Positions 26,922 to 36,525 of a stretch of 56,371 nucleotides of DNA are shown here, in pieces. The notes beneath the pieces were generated by a model. That model was not told the DNA's origin and did not search any database. It saw only the letters and a list, made by a program, of their open reading frames with translations. The stretch covers positions 1 through 56,371 of the forward strand of contig CACZHP010000019.1 in the NCBI GenBank assembly GCA_902780935.1. The letters are read 5' to 3'. How positions within the stretch are numbered: the first letter of the stretch is position 1; each line of letters opens with the position of its first letter. Source of the DNA: an uncultured Bacteroidia bacterium. GTDB lineage: Bacteria > Bacteroidota > Bacteroidia > Bacteroidales > UBA932. The translations under genes and the position numbers were made by a program.

Positions 26922-27440
26922 CTATAATAAAGTCAAATCTGTGTCTGTTGTTTCTGTCACGCCCGGCTCATAACCGAGGTCTTCAGGAAGCGGCCTGGCC
27001 TCCCTGGCCGCGACGGCAAGGCGGTCGCACCGCTCGTTCTCAGGATGGCCGGCATGGCCATGGACCCATTCGAAGGTCACCTTATGTTGCCGGTAAACGG
27101 TCAGGAAGCGCTCCCAGAGATCGATGTTCTCAACCTTCTTCCTGTCGCTCTTTTTCCAACCGTTCCTTTCCCAACTGAACAGCCATCCCTTGCTGACGGC
27201 ATCCACCACGTACTTGGAATCGCTGCAGACCTGGACGATGGCATTCTGCCACTTGACCGCCTCAAGCCCCACGATCACGGCCATCAGCTCCATCCGGTTG
27301 TTGGTGGTGCGGGCAAAGCCTCCGCTCATCTCCTTCACAAGGGACCCGCACCTCAAGACTATCCCATATCCTCCTGGACCGGGATTGCCGCTTGAGGCCC
27401 CGTCTGTGAAGAGGTATATGGTCGGTCTCGCGTTGTCCAT
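26922..27440 (-). CDS. rnhA: Ribonuclease HI
   Basis: 172 residues, slightly longer than E. coli RNase HI because of a C-terminal acidic tail. The catalytic residues are Asp13 in [14 protein letters not shown], Glu51 in NNRMEL, Asp73 in CSDSKYV and the late Asp in [12 protein letters not shown], and [10 protein letters not shown]-like [12 protein letters not shown] carries the active-site His. It removes RNA from RNA-DNA hybrids. Its -7 box lies only five bases upstream, so the mRNA may be leaderless. Confidence 0.95.
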   Translation of the reverse strand: MDNARPTIYLFTDGASSGNPGPGGYGIVLRCGSLVKEMSGGFARTTNNRMELMAVIVGLEAVKWQNAIVQVCSDSKYVVDAVSKGWLFSWERNGWKKSDRKKVENIDLWERFLTVYRQHKVTFEWVHGHAGHPENERCDRLAVAAREARPLPEDLGYEPGVTETTDTDLTLL

Positions 27441-27445
27441 AAATG

Positions 27446-27453
27446 CAAATATA
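27446..27453 (-). promoter_or_regulatory. -7 promoter element of rnhA-pdxA-rmlB
   Basis: The minus strand reads TATATTTG, exact to the consensus. Only five bases separate it from the rnhA ATG, which predicts a start at or beside the start codon. The -33 side has only a TTG about 22 bases upstream. Confidence 0.7.
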
Positions 27454-27463
27454 CGCTAAAATT

Positions 27464-27495
27464 TTTGCGTGACTTCAATTTTGTGACTATTTTTG
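27464..27495 (+). promoter_or_regulatory. Promoter of rmlD-rmlA-rmlC
   Basis: TTTG (27464-27467), 20 bases, then TATTTTTG (27488-27495). The rmlD ATG at 27500 begins only four bases later, so the transcript should be leaderless or nearly so. Confidence 0.75.
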
Positions 27496-27499
27496 GATT

Positions 27500-28381
27500 A
27501 TGAATGTTCTAGTCACGGGAGCGAACGGGCAGCTCGGCAATGAGCTGCGCGAGGCAGCGGCAAGAAGCCGGGACAGATTCGTGTTTTCTGACGTAACATC
27601 GGTTCCTGGTGTCGAGACGGTTTATCTCGACATCACCAACACCGATGCCGTGAGGATCATCTGCGACTCGGAGAGGATTGACGTGATCGTCAATTGCGCC
27701 GCATATACCAATGTCGACAAGGCCGAGGACGACTCGGCCACCGCGATGCTGCTGAACAGCACCGCGGCTGGGATACTCGCCAAGGTGGCGGCGGAAAGGG
27801 GCGCGACCCTCATCCACATCTCGACCGATTACGTTTTCCACGGAGACAGGACAGTCCCTTACCGCGAGGATTGGCCCACCGATCCGCTGGGGGTGTATGG
27901 CTCCACGAAGCTGCTTGGCGAGAGGAAGGTGCTGGATTCCGGATGCGACAGCATCATCTTCCGCACGGCGTGGCTCTACTCCCCTTTTGGGAAGAATTTC
28001 GTGAAGACAATGCTGAATCTAACCGCTGAGAGAGACTCTCTGAAAGTGGTTTTCGACCAGGTGGGAACCCCGACCTACGCCAAGGATCTGGCTGAACTGA
28101 TAATCAAAATAATCAACGGGAAACTATTGCACCACAAGGGTATATATCATTTCAGCGACGAGGGAGTCATCTCTTGGTACGACTTCGCTAAAGCGATCTG
28201 CGAAATCGGCGGCAACACTTGCGACATCCGCCCTTGCCACACCGAGGACTACCCGTCCAAAGCTCAAAGGCCCCGGTTTTCCGTGCTGGACAAGACAAAG
28301 GTCAAGGAAACCTTCGGGATCGACATACCTTATTGGAGAGAATCCCTTATGGACTGCATAAAAAGGATCAAAGGATTATGA
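27500..28381 (+). CDS. rmlD: dTDP-4-dehydrorhamnose reductase
   Basis: 293 residues: NAD(P)-binding [35 protein letters not shown] and the YGSTKLLGE active-site motif (YxxxK). It reduces dTDP-4-keto-L-rhamnose to dTDP-L-rhamnose, the last step. Its stop overlaps the rmlA start (ATGA), as rmlA overlaps rmlC, so D, A and C are translationally coupled. Confidence 0.96.
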   Translation: MNVLVTGANGQLGNELREAAARSRDRFVFSDVTSVPGVETVYLDITNTDAVRIICDSERIDVIVNCAAYTNVDKAEDDSATAMLLNSTAAGILAKVAAERGATLIHISTDYVFHGDRTVPYREDWPTDPLGVYGSTKLLGERKVLDSGCDSIIFRTAWLYSPFGKNFVKTMLNLTAERDSLKVVFDQVGTPTYAKDLAELIIKIINGKLLHHKGIYHFSDEGVISWYDFAKAICEIGGNTCDIRPCHTEDYPSKAQRPRFSVLDKTKVKETFGIDIPYWRESLMDCIKRIKGL

Positions 28382-29253
28382 AAGGAATAGTACTGGCCGG
28401 AGGGAGCGGCACAAGGCTTTACCCGATAACAAAGGGTGTCAGCAAGCAAATGCTTCCTATCTACGACAAACCGATGGTGTACTACCCTGTCTCCGTGCTT
28501 ATGAATGCGGGGATCCGGGATATCCTCATAATCTCGACTCCAACAGATCTTCCCGCATTCAGGAGGCTTCTGGGAGACGGCGGAGATTTCGGAGTGAGAT
28601 TCTCCTATGCCGAGCAGCCTTCTCCGGACGGGTTGGCGCAAGCGTTCATTATCGGCGAGGAGTTCATCGGGGACGACTGCGCCTGCCTGGTGCTGGGAGA
28701 CAACATCTTCCACGGAGCCGGTTTCGAGGAGCAGCTTTCCCAAGCCGTCAGCTCAGCCGAGAAGGAAGGCAAGGCAACGGTATTCGGCTACCGTGTCAGC
28801 GATCCTCAGAGATACGGGGTGGCCGAGTTCGACGATGCGGGCAACTGCCTTAGCATCGAGGAAAAGCCCGCCTGTCCGAAAAGCGACTATGCGGTAACCG
28901 GCCTGTATTTCTACCCCAACGAGGTCGTCGGAATCGCCAAGACAATAAAGCCTTCGGCCAGAGGCGAACTTGAGATAACCACTGTGAACCAGGAATTTCT
29001 CTCAAGGGGGATGCTTAAGGTCCAGAAGCTCGGCCAGGGGTTTGCCTGGCTCGACACCGGTACCCACGAGTCCCTGACAGAGGCATCCAACTACATTGAG
29101 GTGATCGAGAAAAGGCAGGGCCTGAAGGTCGCGTGCCTGGAAGAGATCGCCTTCCGTCACGGATGGATCGGAGCGGACAGGTTGAAAGAGATAGCAGCTC
29201 CCATGGCCAAGAACCAGTACGGTCAATATCTGATTAAACTTGCGGAGGGATGA
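28378..29253 (+). CDS. rmlA: Glucose-1-phosphate thymidylyltransferase
   Basis: 291 residues beginning [18 protein letters not shown], the nucleotidyltransferase signature, followed by [27 protein letters not shown], and [19 protein letters not shown]. It makes dTDP-glucose from dTTP and glucose-1-phosphate and is usually feedback-inhibited by dTDP-rhamnose. The ATG at 28378 overlaps the rmlD stop; the longer upstream frame is inside rmlD. Confidence 0.97.
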   Translation: MKGIVLAGGSGTRLYPITKGVSKQMLPIYDKPMVYYPVSVLMNAGIRDILIISTPTDLPAFRRLLGDGGDFGVRFSYAEQPSPDGLAQAFIIGEEFIGDDCACLVLGDNIFHGAGFEEQLSQAVSSAEKEGKATVFGYRVSDPQRYGVAEFDDAGNCLSIEEKPACPKSDYAVTGLYFYPNEVVGIAKTIKPSARGELEITTVNQEFLSRGMLKVQKLGQGFAWLDTGTHESLTEASNYIEVIEKRQGLKVACLEEIAFRHGWIGADRLKEIAAPMAKNQYGQYLIKLAEG

Positions 29254-29804
29254 GAGTTATCGAGACTAATATAGAGGGGGTGCTGATCCTGGAGCCGAGG
29301 GTGTTCGAGGATCAGCGGGGTTATTTCTTCGAGTCCTTCAACCTCAGGGAGTTCGAGGAGAAAGTCGGCCGCGTGAATTTTGTTCAGGACAACGAGAGCA
29401 AATCCTGCTACGGCGTGGTGCGTGGGCTGCATTTCCAGAAAGGAGAGCACAGCCAGGCCAAGCTCGTGCGGGTCGTCAGGGGCTCCGTGCTCGATGTCGC
29501 CGTGGACATCCGGCCGGGCTCACCCACCTTCGGGAAACATGTCGCCGTGGAGCTCACGGGAGACAACCACCTCCAGTTCTTCCTTCCCAAGGGCATGGCC
29601 CACGGCTTCAGCGTCCTGTCCGACGAGGCGGTTTTCCAGTACAAGTGCGACTGTTTCTACTGCCCCGCCTCCGAAGGGGCGATAGCCTGGGACGACCCTG
29701 ACCTCGGAATCGACTGGAGAATACCCGCGGACAAGGTGATCCTTTCCGAGAAGGACCGCCACCATCCCAGACTCGCTGATCTGGGTCAGGATATCTTGCT
29801 GTAG
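29250..29804 (+). CDS. rmlC: dTDP-4-dehydrorhamnose 3,5-epimerase
   Basis: 184-residue cupin enzyme: [12 protein letters not shown], the catalytic-His segment [33 protein letters not shown] and the late DPDLGIDW. It epimerises C3 and C5 of the 4-keto-6-deoxy sugar. Start ATG overlaps the rmlA stop; its last 19 bases overlap the end of recG on the other strand. Confidence 0.96.
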   Translation: MRVIETNIEGVLILEPRVFEDQRGYFFESFNLREFEEKVGRVNFVQDNESKSCYGVVRGLHFQKGEHSQAKLVRVVRGSVLDVAVDIRPGSPTFGKHVAVELTGDNHLQFFLPKGMAHGFSVLSDEAVFQYKCDCFYCPASEGAIAWDDPDLGIDWRIPADKVILSEKDRHHPRLADLGQDILL

Positions 29805-31900
29805 TCTTTTATCGAGTATTTGTCTTTCTTGAGCTCCGCCGCCAACGGGGCGTTGACCTGGTCGGACAGTGTCGGATCGCCGGCAAGCACATGCTCGGCA
29901 TAGCTCCTGGCGTCGGACATGATCTGACCGTCATGAGCCAGGGAGGCTATATTCAAGGAAATCGGAAGCCCGCTCTGCTGGGTGCCCTCGAGATCGCCGG
30001 GGCCCCTCATCTTCATATCCTCTTCGGCAAGGTCGAAACCGTTCTCAGTGGCGCACATCAGCTCGAGCCTCTTTCTGGACTCCTTGCTGACCTTGTTGCC
30101 ATGCATGAGTACGCAGTATGACTTCTCGGAGCCGCGGCCTACCCTGCCCCTCAGCTGGTGGAGCTGGGCGAGGCCGAACCGCTCCGCGTTCTCGATCACC
30201 ATGATGGAGGCGTTTGGCACATCGACGCCGACCTCGATGACGGTCGTAGAGACAAGGATATTCGCTCTTCCGGCGGCGAAAGCGTCCATGTTGAATTTCT
30301 TGACCTCGCTGGTCTGCTGCCCGTGGACGATGGCGACTTTATATTCCGGCATCGGGAAACGCCGGACAATCTCTTCGTAGCCAGCCTCAAGGTTTTGATA
30401 ATCAAGTTTCTCGCTCTCGAATATCAACGGATAGACTATGAAAACCTGCCTTCCGGCGGCGATCTCCTTCCGTATGAAATTGTACATCGCGGGGCGCTTG
30501 CCCTCCCCTATCAGCATGGTCTGGATCGGCTTTCTCCCGGGTGGCATCTCGTCTATCACCGAGACATCCAGATCCCCGTAGAAAGTCATGGCAAGGGTCC
30601 TCGGGATCGGGGTGGCCGTCATGACCAGGACATGTGGCGGCGCCTCCGTCGCCCCTTTGGACCAAAGCTTCGAGCGCTGATCGACCCCGAACCTGTGCTG
30701 CTCGTCGATGACCGCCAGCCCGAGGTTATGGAAAACCACATCATCCTCAATCAAAGCGTGGGTGCCGATTATTATCCCGACAGAACCGTCCCTCAGCCCT
30801 TCATGAATCGGCCTGCGCTCAGCCTTGGTCGTGGAGCCGATCAGCAGCTCGCAACGGACTCCGGTTGGGGCGAGGTACTTCCTGATATTGGCGTAATGCT
30901 GCTGGGCAAGGACTTCGGTCGGAGCCATTATGCAGGCCTGGTACCCGTTCCCGACGGCAATCAAGGCCGACAGCACCGCTACCATCGTCTTCCCGGACCC
31001 AACGTCTCCTTGGAGCAGGCGGTTCATCTGGTGGCCGCTCATCATGTCGGAGCGGATCTCTTTTATCACCCTTTTCTGGGCTCCGGTAAGCTCGTATGGG
31101 AGAGCGTTGTAGCAGGCGTTGAAAGCGGCTCCGACCTTCGGCATAGGGATCCCGTTGTCAGCCCTGGAACGGATATATTTCTGTTTGAGGAGGGAAAGCT
31201 GCAGGAGGAAAAGTTCCTCCCATTTGAGCCTGTACTGGGCCTTGGACAGGGCGGACTGGTCCGTGGGGAAATGGATATTCCTGATGGCGTACTTCAAGGG
31301 GACAAGACCCTTTTCTCTAAGGACATATTCGGGGAGGGTCTCTTCCACGTCACCGATCGCCATGTCGATGGCCTCGGCCATGAGCTTGTTCATCACCTTG
31401 CCGGTGACTCCTCCGTTGCGGAGCTTGTCGGTCGAGTTATAAACCCCGGTCAAGACCCCTGAAAAGTTCTGGGAGCCAAGGGACGGCGGGTTGTCGATCT
31501 CCGGGTGGACCATGTTCATCTTTCCGTTATAGACGGACGGCTTCCCGAAGAAAAGGAAGGTCGATCCGGGTTTCAGGCGGTCATAGGTGTACTTGATTCC
31601 CTTGAAGAAAACAAGTTCCATCTCGCCGCTTGCATCCCTGACAAGCACGCTGAGCCGCTGCTTCGCACCCTTCCCGGTCAGCTCAGCGGAGACGACCTGG
31701 GCCAGGATCTGGACATACGCGCTGCCGGACTGGATGTCGGAAATGTACTGGATGGAGCTGCGGTCGATGTACCGGAATGGATAGGTCCTCAGGAGGTCAC
31801 CCACCGTGGTGACTTCCAACTCAGTACGCAGGAGCGAAGCCCTCTTCGGCCCCACCCCCGGTAAGTACTGAACCTCCATATCCAACGCGTTTCGACGCAT
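29786..31900 (-). CDS. recG: ATP-dependent DNA helicase RecG
   Basis: 704 residues. N-terminal wedge/OB region (about 1-170, opening with LPGVGPKRASLL), then a superfamily-2 helicase core with Walker A GDVGSGKTMVA (near 305), APTEVLAQQH, Walker B/DEQH in VIDEQHRFGVDQR, MTATPIPRTLA and VGVDVPNASIMV, and the C-terminal QLRGRVGRG plus the RecG-specific TRG tail. It reverses stalled forks and branch-migrates Holliday junctions. ATG 31900 is chosen over TTG 31909, which lies in the -7 box. The ATG is only six bases from that box. Confidence 0.96.
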   Translation of the reverse strand: MRRNALDMEVQYLPGVGPKRASLLRTELEVTTVGDLLRTYPFRYIDRSSIQYISDIQSGSAYVQILAQVVSAELTGKGAKQRLSVLVRDASGEMELVFFKGIKYTYDRLKPGSTFLFFGKPSVYNGKMNMVHPEIDNPPSLGSQNFSGVLTGVYNSTDKLRNGGVTGKVMNKLMAEAIDMAIGDVEETLPEYVLREKGLVPLKYAIRNIHFPTDQSALSKAQYRLKWEELFLLQLSLLKQKYIRSRADNGIPMPKVGAAFNACYNALPYELTGAQKRVIKEIRSDMMSGHQMNRLLQGDVGSGKTMVAVLSALIAVGNGYQACIMAPTEVLAQQHYANIRKYLAPTGVRCELLIGSTTKAERRPIHEGLRDGSVGIIIGTHALIEDDVVFHNLGLAVIDEQHRFGVDQRSKLWSKGATEAPPHVLVMTATPIPRTLAMTFYGDLDVSVIDEMPPGRKPIQTMLIGEGKRPAMYNFIRKEIAAGRQVFIVYPLIFESEKLDYQNLEAGYEEIVRRFPMPEYKVAIVHGQQTSEVKKFNMDAFAAGRANILVSTTVIEVGVDVPNASIMVIENAERFGLAQLHQLRGRVGRGSEKSYCVLMHGNKVSKESRKRLELMCATENGFDLAEEDMKMRGPGDLEGTQQSGLPISLNIASLAHDGQIMSDARSYAEHVLAGDPTLSDQVNAPLAAELKKDKYSIKDYSKIS

Positions 31901-31906
31901 AACAAA

Positions 31907-31914
31907 CAAATTTA
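31907..31914 (-). promoter_or_regulatory. -7 promoter element of recG
   Basis: Minus strand TAAATTTG, exact to TAnnTTTG, six bases before the recG ATG. It faces away from the WYL-gene promoter, 23 bases apart. Confidence 0.7.
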
Positions 31915-31937
31915 ATCATTTTCAACGATAAAATAGT

Positions 31938-31945
31938 TATATTTG
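31938..31945 (+). promoter_or_regulatory. -7 promoter element of the WYL regulator gene
   Basis: TATATTTG, exact to the consensus, about 28 bases before ATG 31974. The -33 box for this promoter would overlap the recG promoter region. Confidence 0.7.
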
Positions 31946-31973
31946 ATGTGCTTTCACCAGGCACAAAGGATAA

Positions 31974-32921
31974 ATGGTCTCCGAGCTGATAGGGAAATAC
32001 ATCTGGCTTATCCAGACGCTCTCCGCTTCCGGGGAGCGGGGGCTTTCGCTCCGTGACATCTCGGACAAGTACGAGCGCAGGTACGACCAGCCGTATTCCA
32101 GGCGGACTTTCAACAACCACAGGCTGGCCATCCAGGAAGTCTTCGGGATCGACATCGTATGCGACAGGGGGACCAACAGGTACTCGATTCCTTACAGCGA
32201 CGAGGTCATGGACAACGACAAGAGCATCGGCTGGCTCGTCAACACCTTCACGGTCAGCAACCTCCTCACCCTCGGCAAGGAGAGGCTCTCCGGAAGGGTG
32301 AGCGTCGAGGACGTGCCCTCCGGACAGATATTCCTGACCTCTATAATGCAGGCCATGGAGGACGGGAGGGAACTTGAGATAGAGTACGGCAAATACAACT
32401 CTCCCCAGACGGACACCCTCCATATCCAGCCATTCGCCGTCAAGGAGCATGAGAGACGCTGGTACCTTGTGGCTTTCTGCCATGAGAGGGCTGAAAGGGA
32501 CGGCAAGGAGACCGGCAACGGCGACATGAGCGCGTGGAGGGTCTATGGGCTCGACAGGATAGTCACCCTCAAGGAGATGGACAAGACCTTCAAGATGCCG
32601 AGGGGATTTGACGTGGACGCCTTGTTCCATGACAGTTTCGGGATATTCTTCCCGAAGGAGGGACAGAAAAGCGAGACCGTGCGCCTCAGGGCGACAGACG
32701 AGGAGGCAAGGTACCTAAGGGATCTTCCGCTTCACAGGTCGCAGAAAGAAGAAGGCCCTGCCGAAGGCGGAGGACGGATATTCCGCCTGAGGCTGATCCC
32801 TGACGAGAACCTCCTGATGGAGTTCTGCCGTCTGGCCGGAAGGGTCGAGGTACTTGAACCGGAGAGCGTCCGCTCCGCAGTCAGGGAAATGCTTGAGAAA
32901 GGATTGAATAATTATAAATAA
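31974..32921 (+). CDS. WYL-domain transcriptional regulator
   Basis: 315 residues. The N-terminal about 75 residues are a winged-helix type region (LRDISDKYERRYDQPYSRRTF as the likely recognition part). The WYL domain (about 125-225) contains LEIEYGKYNSP, IQPFAVKEHERRWYLVAF, the eponymous WYL, and WRVYGLDRIV; a WCX extension follows (to about 310). WYL proteins bind nucleic acid or nucleotide ligands and often control DNA damage or defence genes. Transcribed divergently from recG and four bases ahead of the S9 peptidase gene, with which it is probably cotranscribed. Confidence 0.88.
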   Translation: MVSELIGKYIWLIQTLSASGERGLSLRDISDKYERRYDQPYSRRTFNNHRLAIQEVFGIDIVCDRGTNRYSIPYSDEVMDNDKSIGWLVNTFTVSNLLTLGKERLSGRVSVEDVPSGQIFLTSIMQAMEDGRELEIEYGKYNSPQTDTLHIQPFAVKEHERRWYLVAFCHERAERDGKETGNGDMSAWRVYGLDRIVTLKEMDKTFKMPRGFDVDALFHDSFGIFFPKEGQKSETVRLRATDEEARYLRDLPLHRSQKEEGPAEGGGRIFRLRLIPDENLLMEFCRLAGRVEVLEPESVRSAVREMLEKGLNNYK

Positions 32922-32925
32922 CATT

Positions 32926-35223
32926 ATGAGAACCAAGTCATTCGCCATCGCGGCGGCAACTGCAATGATGATCATGGGATGCGCTCAAAAAGAGCCTGTC
33001 GGAAACGGCTCATATATCGGTCCTTCCGACATCAAGGCCGAGAACGGGGTTATGACACCCGAGATCCTGCTTTCCTTGGGAAGGCTTTCAGACCCACAGC
33101 TCTCTCCCGACGGGAAATGGATCCTCTACGGGGTGAGTTATACCTCGATCGAGGACAACCGTTCCTGCAGGAACCTTTTCGTACAGGAAGTCACAAAGGA
33201 TGAGAACAGCCTGTCATTCGGAGACAAGATCCAGCTCACAAAGGAAGGCAAAAGCGTCTCCAACGCCCGCTGGAGCAAGGATGGAGGCTCGATCTTCTAC
33301 CTCCAGGGAGGCCAGCTCCGGAAGGCCTCTTTCACCGTGACCGGAGGCACCCCCTCCATCGGCGAGGGCAAGGCGCTCAGCGACGTTAAAGAGGGCATGG
33401 GCGAGTTCGCCATAAGCCCGGACGAGTCGCAGGTCCTCTATGTCAGCACGGTTCCCGGGCCGGTCAAGACCCCGAAGGATTTCGGCGAGGGTCTTGACAA
33501 GGCCAAAGCCTATGTGACCGAGGACCTTATGTACCGCCACTGGGACCACTGGGTGACAGAGCGTCCCCAGACCTATGTCGCTCCCCTGGCGGAAGGGACG
33601 CTGGTGACGAATGACAACTCCATGAATATCCTTGGAGAAGATGCCGGCAAATACGAGCTCCCGCTCGAGCCTTTCGGAGGTCTCGACCAGGTCGCATGGA
33701 GCCCGGACGGACAGATGGTGGCATATTCGTGCAAGAAAGTCGCCACCGGCCGTGAATATGCCTTCTCCACCGACACGGAGATCTATATCTTCAAGATAGT
33801 CACCGGTGAGACCGTCAGGGTCCCGATGGAGGGCGGCTACGACACCGACCCTGTCTGGAGTCCGGACGGGAAGCATATCGCCTGGATCAGCATGGCACGC
33901 AACGGCTACGAGGCCGACAAGACCCGGCTTATGGTAGCCGACATGGCCGCTTCCGCTGATGTCGCGGACGGACAGGCAGCTATCCCCGCTATCCTCGGGG
34001 TCAGGGAACTCACCGCCGGCTTCAAGTACAATGCCGCCGGCCCCGTTTGGTCCGCGGATTCGAAGTCCATCTACTTCAATGCGCTTACCGAAGGTCTTCA
34101 GGCAATCTACAAGGTCGATGCGCTTTCAGGTGCTTTCAGTGCTGAAGGTAACAGGCTTGACATCGGTGTCGTTCCGGCAAGGATCACTCCGGACGACGCC
34201 TGGTACGACTTCGGCTCTCCGTTCGCTGTCGTTGACGGCACCCTGCTTGCCAGCTACGCCTCAATGGAGTTCCCCACCGAGCTGGTAGCTGTCAAAGAAG
34301 AGGACGGTTCCTTCGGAAGGATCTCCGACGAGAACGGGCATATCATCGGACAGCTCGCCCCGTGCGACATCCAGGAAAGATGGATTACCACCGTGGACAA
34401 CAAGAAGATGCTGACCTGGGTCCTCTATCCCCCGAAGTTCGACTCAACTAAAGTATATCCCGCCATCGAGATCTTCCTCGGCGGCCCTCAAGGGACTCTC
34501 AGCCAAGGCTGGAGCTACCGCTGGAACTACCGTCTGATGGCCTCCCAGGGGTACATCGTCATACTCCCGAACCGCCGAGGCACCACCGCTTTCGGACAGG
34601 AGTGGTGCGAGCAGATCAGCGGAGACTACATCGGCCTCAACATGCAGGACTACCTCAGCGCCGCCCGAGAGCTTAAGAAGGAGCCTTATGTCGGCAAGCT
34701 CGCCGGCTGCGGTGCTTCATACGGCGGATTCAGCGTCTATTACATGGCCGGAATCCACGGCGACACCTACGACTGCTTCATCGCCCACGCCGGAATATTC
34801 GATGAGAAATACATGTACTACGAGACCGAGGAAATGTGGTTCCCCAACTGGGACAACGGAGGCCTGACCGAATATTCATTCACTCCCGGAGAGCAAGGCC
34901 CCAGAGGCGACGGGAAAACTTTCGGAGGTCTCCAGCAGGCCGGATCGCCCTGGAGCGACGCCCCTAAAGCCCAGCGCCACTATTCCAACTCCCCCGCCGC
35001 CAATGTCACAAAATGGCACACGCCGATCCTCTGCATCCATGGCATGATGGACTACCGTATCCCCTACGACCAGGGCATGGCCGCATTCAACGCCGCCCAG
35101 ATGATGGGTGTCCCTTCCAAACTGATTGTTTTCCCTGAAGAGAACCACTGGATCCTCCAGCCCCAAAACGCCCTATTCTGGCACCGGAGCTACTTCGATT
35201 GGCTAGACCGTTGGTGCAAGTAA
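32926..35223 (+). CDS. S9 family prolyl oligopeptidase/dipeptidyl peptidase lipoprotein
   Basis: 765 residues with a lipobox signal (IMGC, Cys19), so anchored in the envelope. Residues about 45-480 are a beta-propeller with WSPDGK-type repeats. The C-terminal alpha/beta-hydrolase has the triad Ser598 (GASYGG), Asp709 (GMMDYRIPY) and His741 (ENHWIL), in the order expected for family S9. Relatives are periplasmic DPP4/DPP5-like exopeptidases that feed peptide catabolism in Bacteroidota. Four bases after the WYL gene; the following barrel pseudogene starts at the base after its stop. Confidence 0.92.
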   Translation: MRTKSFAIAAATAMMIMGCAQKEPVGNGSYIGPSDIKAENGVMTPEILLSLGRLSDPQLSPDGKWILYGVSYTSIEDNRSCRNLFVQEVTKDENSLSFGDKIQLTKEGKSVSNARWSKDGGSIFYLQGGQLRKASFTVTGGTPSIGEGKALSDVKEGMGEFAISPDESQVLYVSTVPGPVKTPKDFGEGLDKAKAYVTEDLMYRHWDHWVTERPQTYVAPLAEGTLVTNDNSMNILGEDAGKYELPLEPFGGLDQVAWSPDGQMVAYSCKKVATGREYAFSTDTEIYIFKIVTGETVRVPMEGGYDTDPVWSPDGKHIAWISMARNGYEADKTRLMVADMAASADVADGQAAIPAILGVRELTAGFKYNAAGPVWSADSKSIYFNALTEGLQAIYKVDALSGAFSAEGNRLDIGVVPARITPDDAWYDFGSPFAVVDGTLLASYASMEFPTELVAVKEEDGSFGRISDENGHIIGQLAPCDIQERWITTVDNKKMLTWVLYPPKFDSTKVYPAIEIFLGGPQGTLSQGWSYRWNYRLMASQGYIVILPNRRGTTAFGQEWCEQISGDYIGLNMQDYLSAARELKKEPYVGKLAGCGASYGGFSVYYMAGIHGDTYDCFIAHAGIFDEKYMYYETEEMWFPNWDNGGLTEYSFTPGEQGPRGDGKTFGGLQQAGSPWSDAPKAQRHYSNSPAANVTKWHTPILCIHGMMDYRIPYDQGMAAFNAAQMMGVPSKLIVFPEENHWILQPQNALFWHRSYFDWLDRWCK

Positions 35224-36512
35224 ATGCGTTTAGGGAAGTTATTGAATATCATTTTGACGCTATCCCTGGCCGGGGCTTTGCCGGTCAGGGTTGGCGCCAT
35301 GCCGGCGAGAAAAGACACCGCCAAAGTCATGGTCGGTAAATGGTCCGGAGACTTTAACCTCACCTCAGGCGTAGGCTTCATTGATTGGAGTAAAATGACA
35401 ATGAATAACACCCGCCTGACTGAGAACGGGACTTTCACTGACAAGACCAGGATCGTCTTGAACAGAACCTTCTTCGGTGTTATCTGGAATGAAGAGATGG
35501 GCGGAAGCTTTCGTGGAAGGTGATATCGAAATAGAGAATCTGAGGATAGGAGACACGTACAGGTTGACGCCCCACAACAACCGCTATAATTCCGGAGTAT
35601 CTTTCACATTCAGGGATTCCACACTGGCCGGAATCCCTTCCCTCGTCGCGGAAGCCGGTATAAGGATGAGGGGAAGCCATCTCTTGGACCATTACAGCGG
35701 CGCCATTGAGATTGGAGAAAATGAGTGGAGGGACAGCTTAAGGCTCAGGGAAAACTTCAATTACATAGAGATATTAGCTGAGCCAAACATAAGGCTTAGT
35801 TACCACAAGAAGAAATACGGTGCGGATCTTAACACCACTTTCCAGCAATACGGGAACTACCTGACTGACAAGGGGAAAGACCATGAGGTCAATTGGAGGC
35901 CACCGTCCACGATCGGTAGTGTCCAGTTCTTCTGGAAGCCCACTCCCGCCCATAACATCACTGCCGGCGCTTCACGTTCCATCACCCACCCTTCTTATCA
36001 GCAAATCTGCTGGTATGACCGCCAGGGTGCGATCGAGGGGCAGGTGTTCAGGGGAGATCCTACACTGTCTTCAGATGGGACAACACGGCTTATGGCGACA
36101 GCTTCGGCCAGCAGGCGGGAGTCTCATGGAACGGCAAAAAAATCACCGGCTCCCTTAAAGCGGACTATCTCCAGGAGCGCCGTCACAAAGCGGAGACATG
36201 ATCAAAGACACTCACTGCTGGATCATGAGAGCCGATGCCGGTTTCCATCCCGGACATGGTTGGGACTTCTCCGCCAGCGGAACTTATCAAGGCGATATCG
36301 TCACCTTTTACTCGATCATCAAGGAGTATGTCTCCGTCAACGCAAGGATATCCAAGCGCCTCGGCAAGATCACCCTCTCCCTCGACGGAAGAGACCTGCT
36401 GGACAGGAAAAAAGTCGTGAAAGTCTTATCAGAAGACTTTTCCGACTCTTGGGAAGAAGAAAGCAGGATGAACCGAAGGCTCATCCTGCTAGGATTCAAA
36501 TGGAATTTCTAA
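35224..36512 (+). pseudogene. Decayed outer-membrane beta-barrel (TonB-dependent receptor-like) gene
   Basis: A signal peptide (MRLGKLLNIILTLSLAGALP) and the first about 90 residues are in one frame to about 35510. Then barrel-like sequence continues in a second frame (VEGDIEIENLRIGDTYRL to about 36060), in the first again (FRWDNTAYGDSFGQQAGVSW, 36061-36200) and in the third (GYHP-type GFHPGHGWDFSASGTYQGD to GFKWNF, 36198-36512). The last stretch resembles the C-terminus of Bacteroidota outer-membrane barrel family proteins, ending in an aromatic residue. At least three frameshifts and a total length near half of that family mean the gene is not functional, barring assembly errors. The intact protein would probably be a nutrient or signal receptor. 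Confidence 0.75.
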
Positions 36513-36525
36513 ATTCCCGTATTTC

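Noticed and set aside
30158-31462. A 434-codon open frame antisense to recG
   Set aside because: The recG protein is intact with all helicase motifs; the antisense frame shows no domain.
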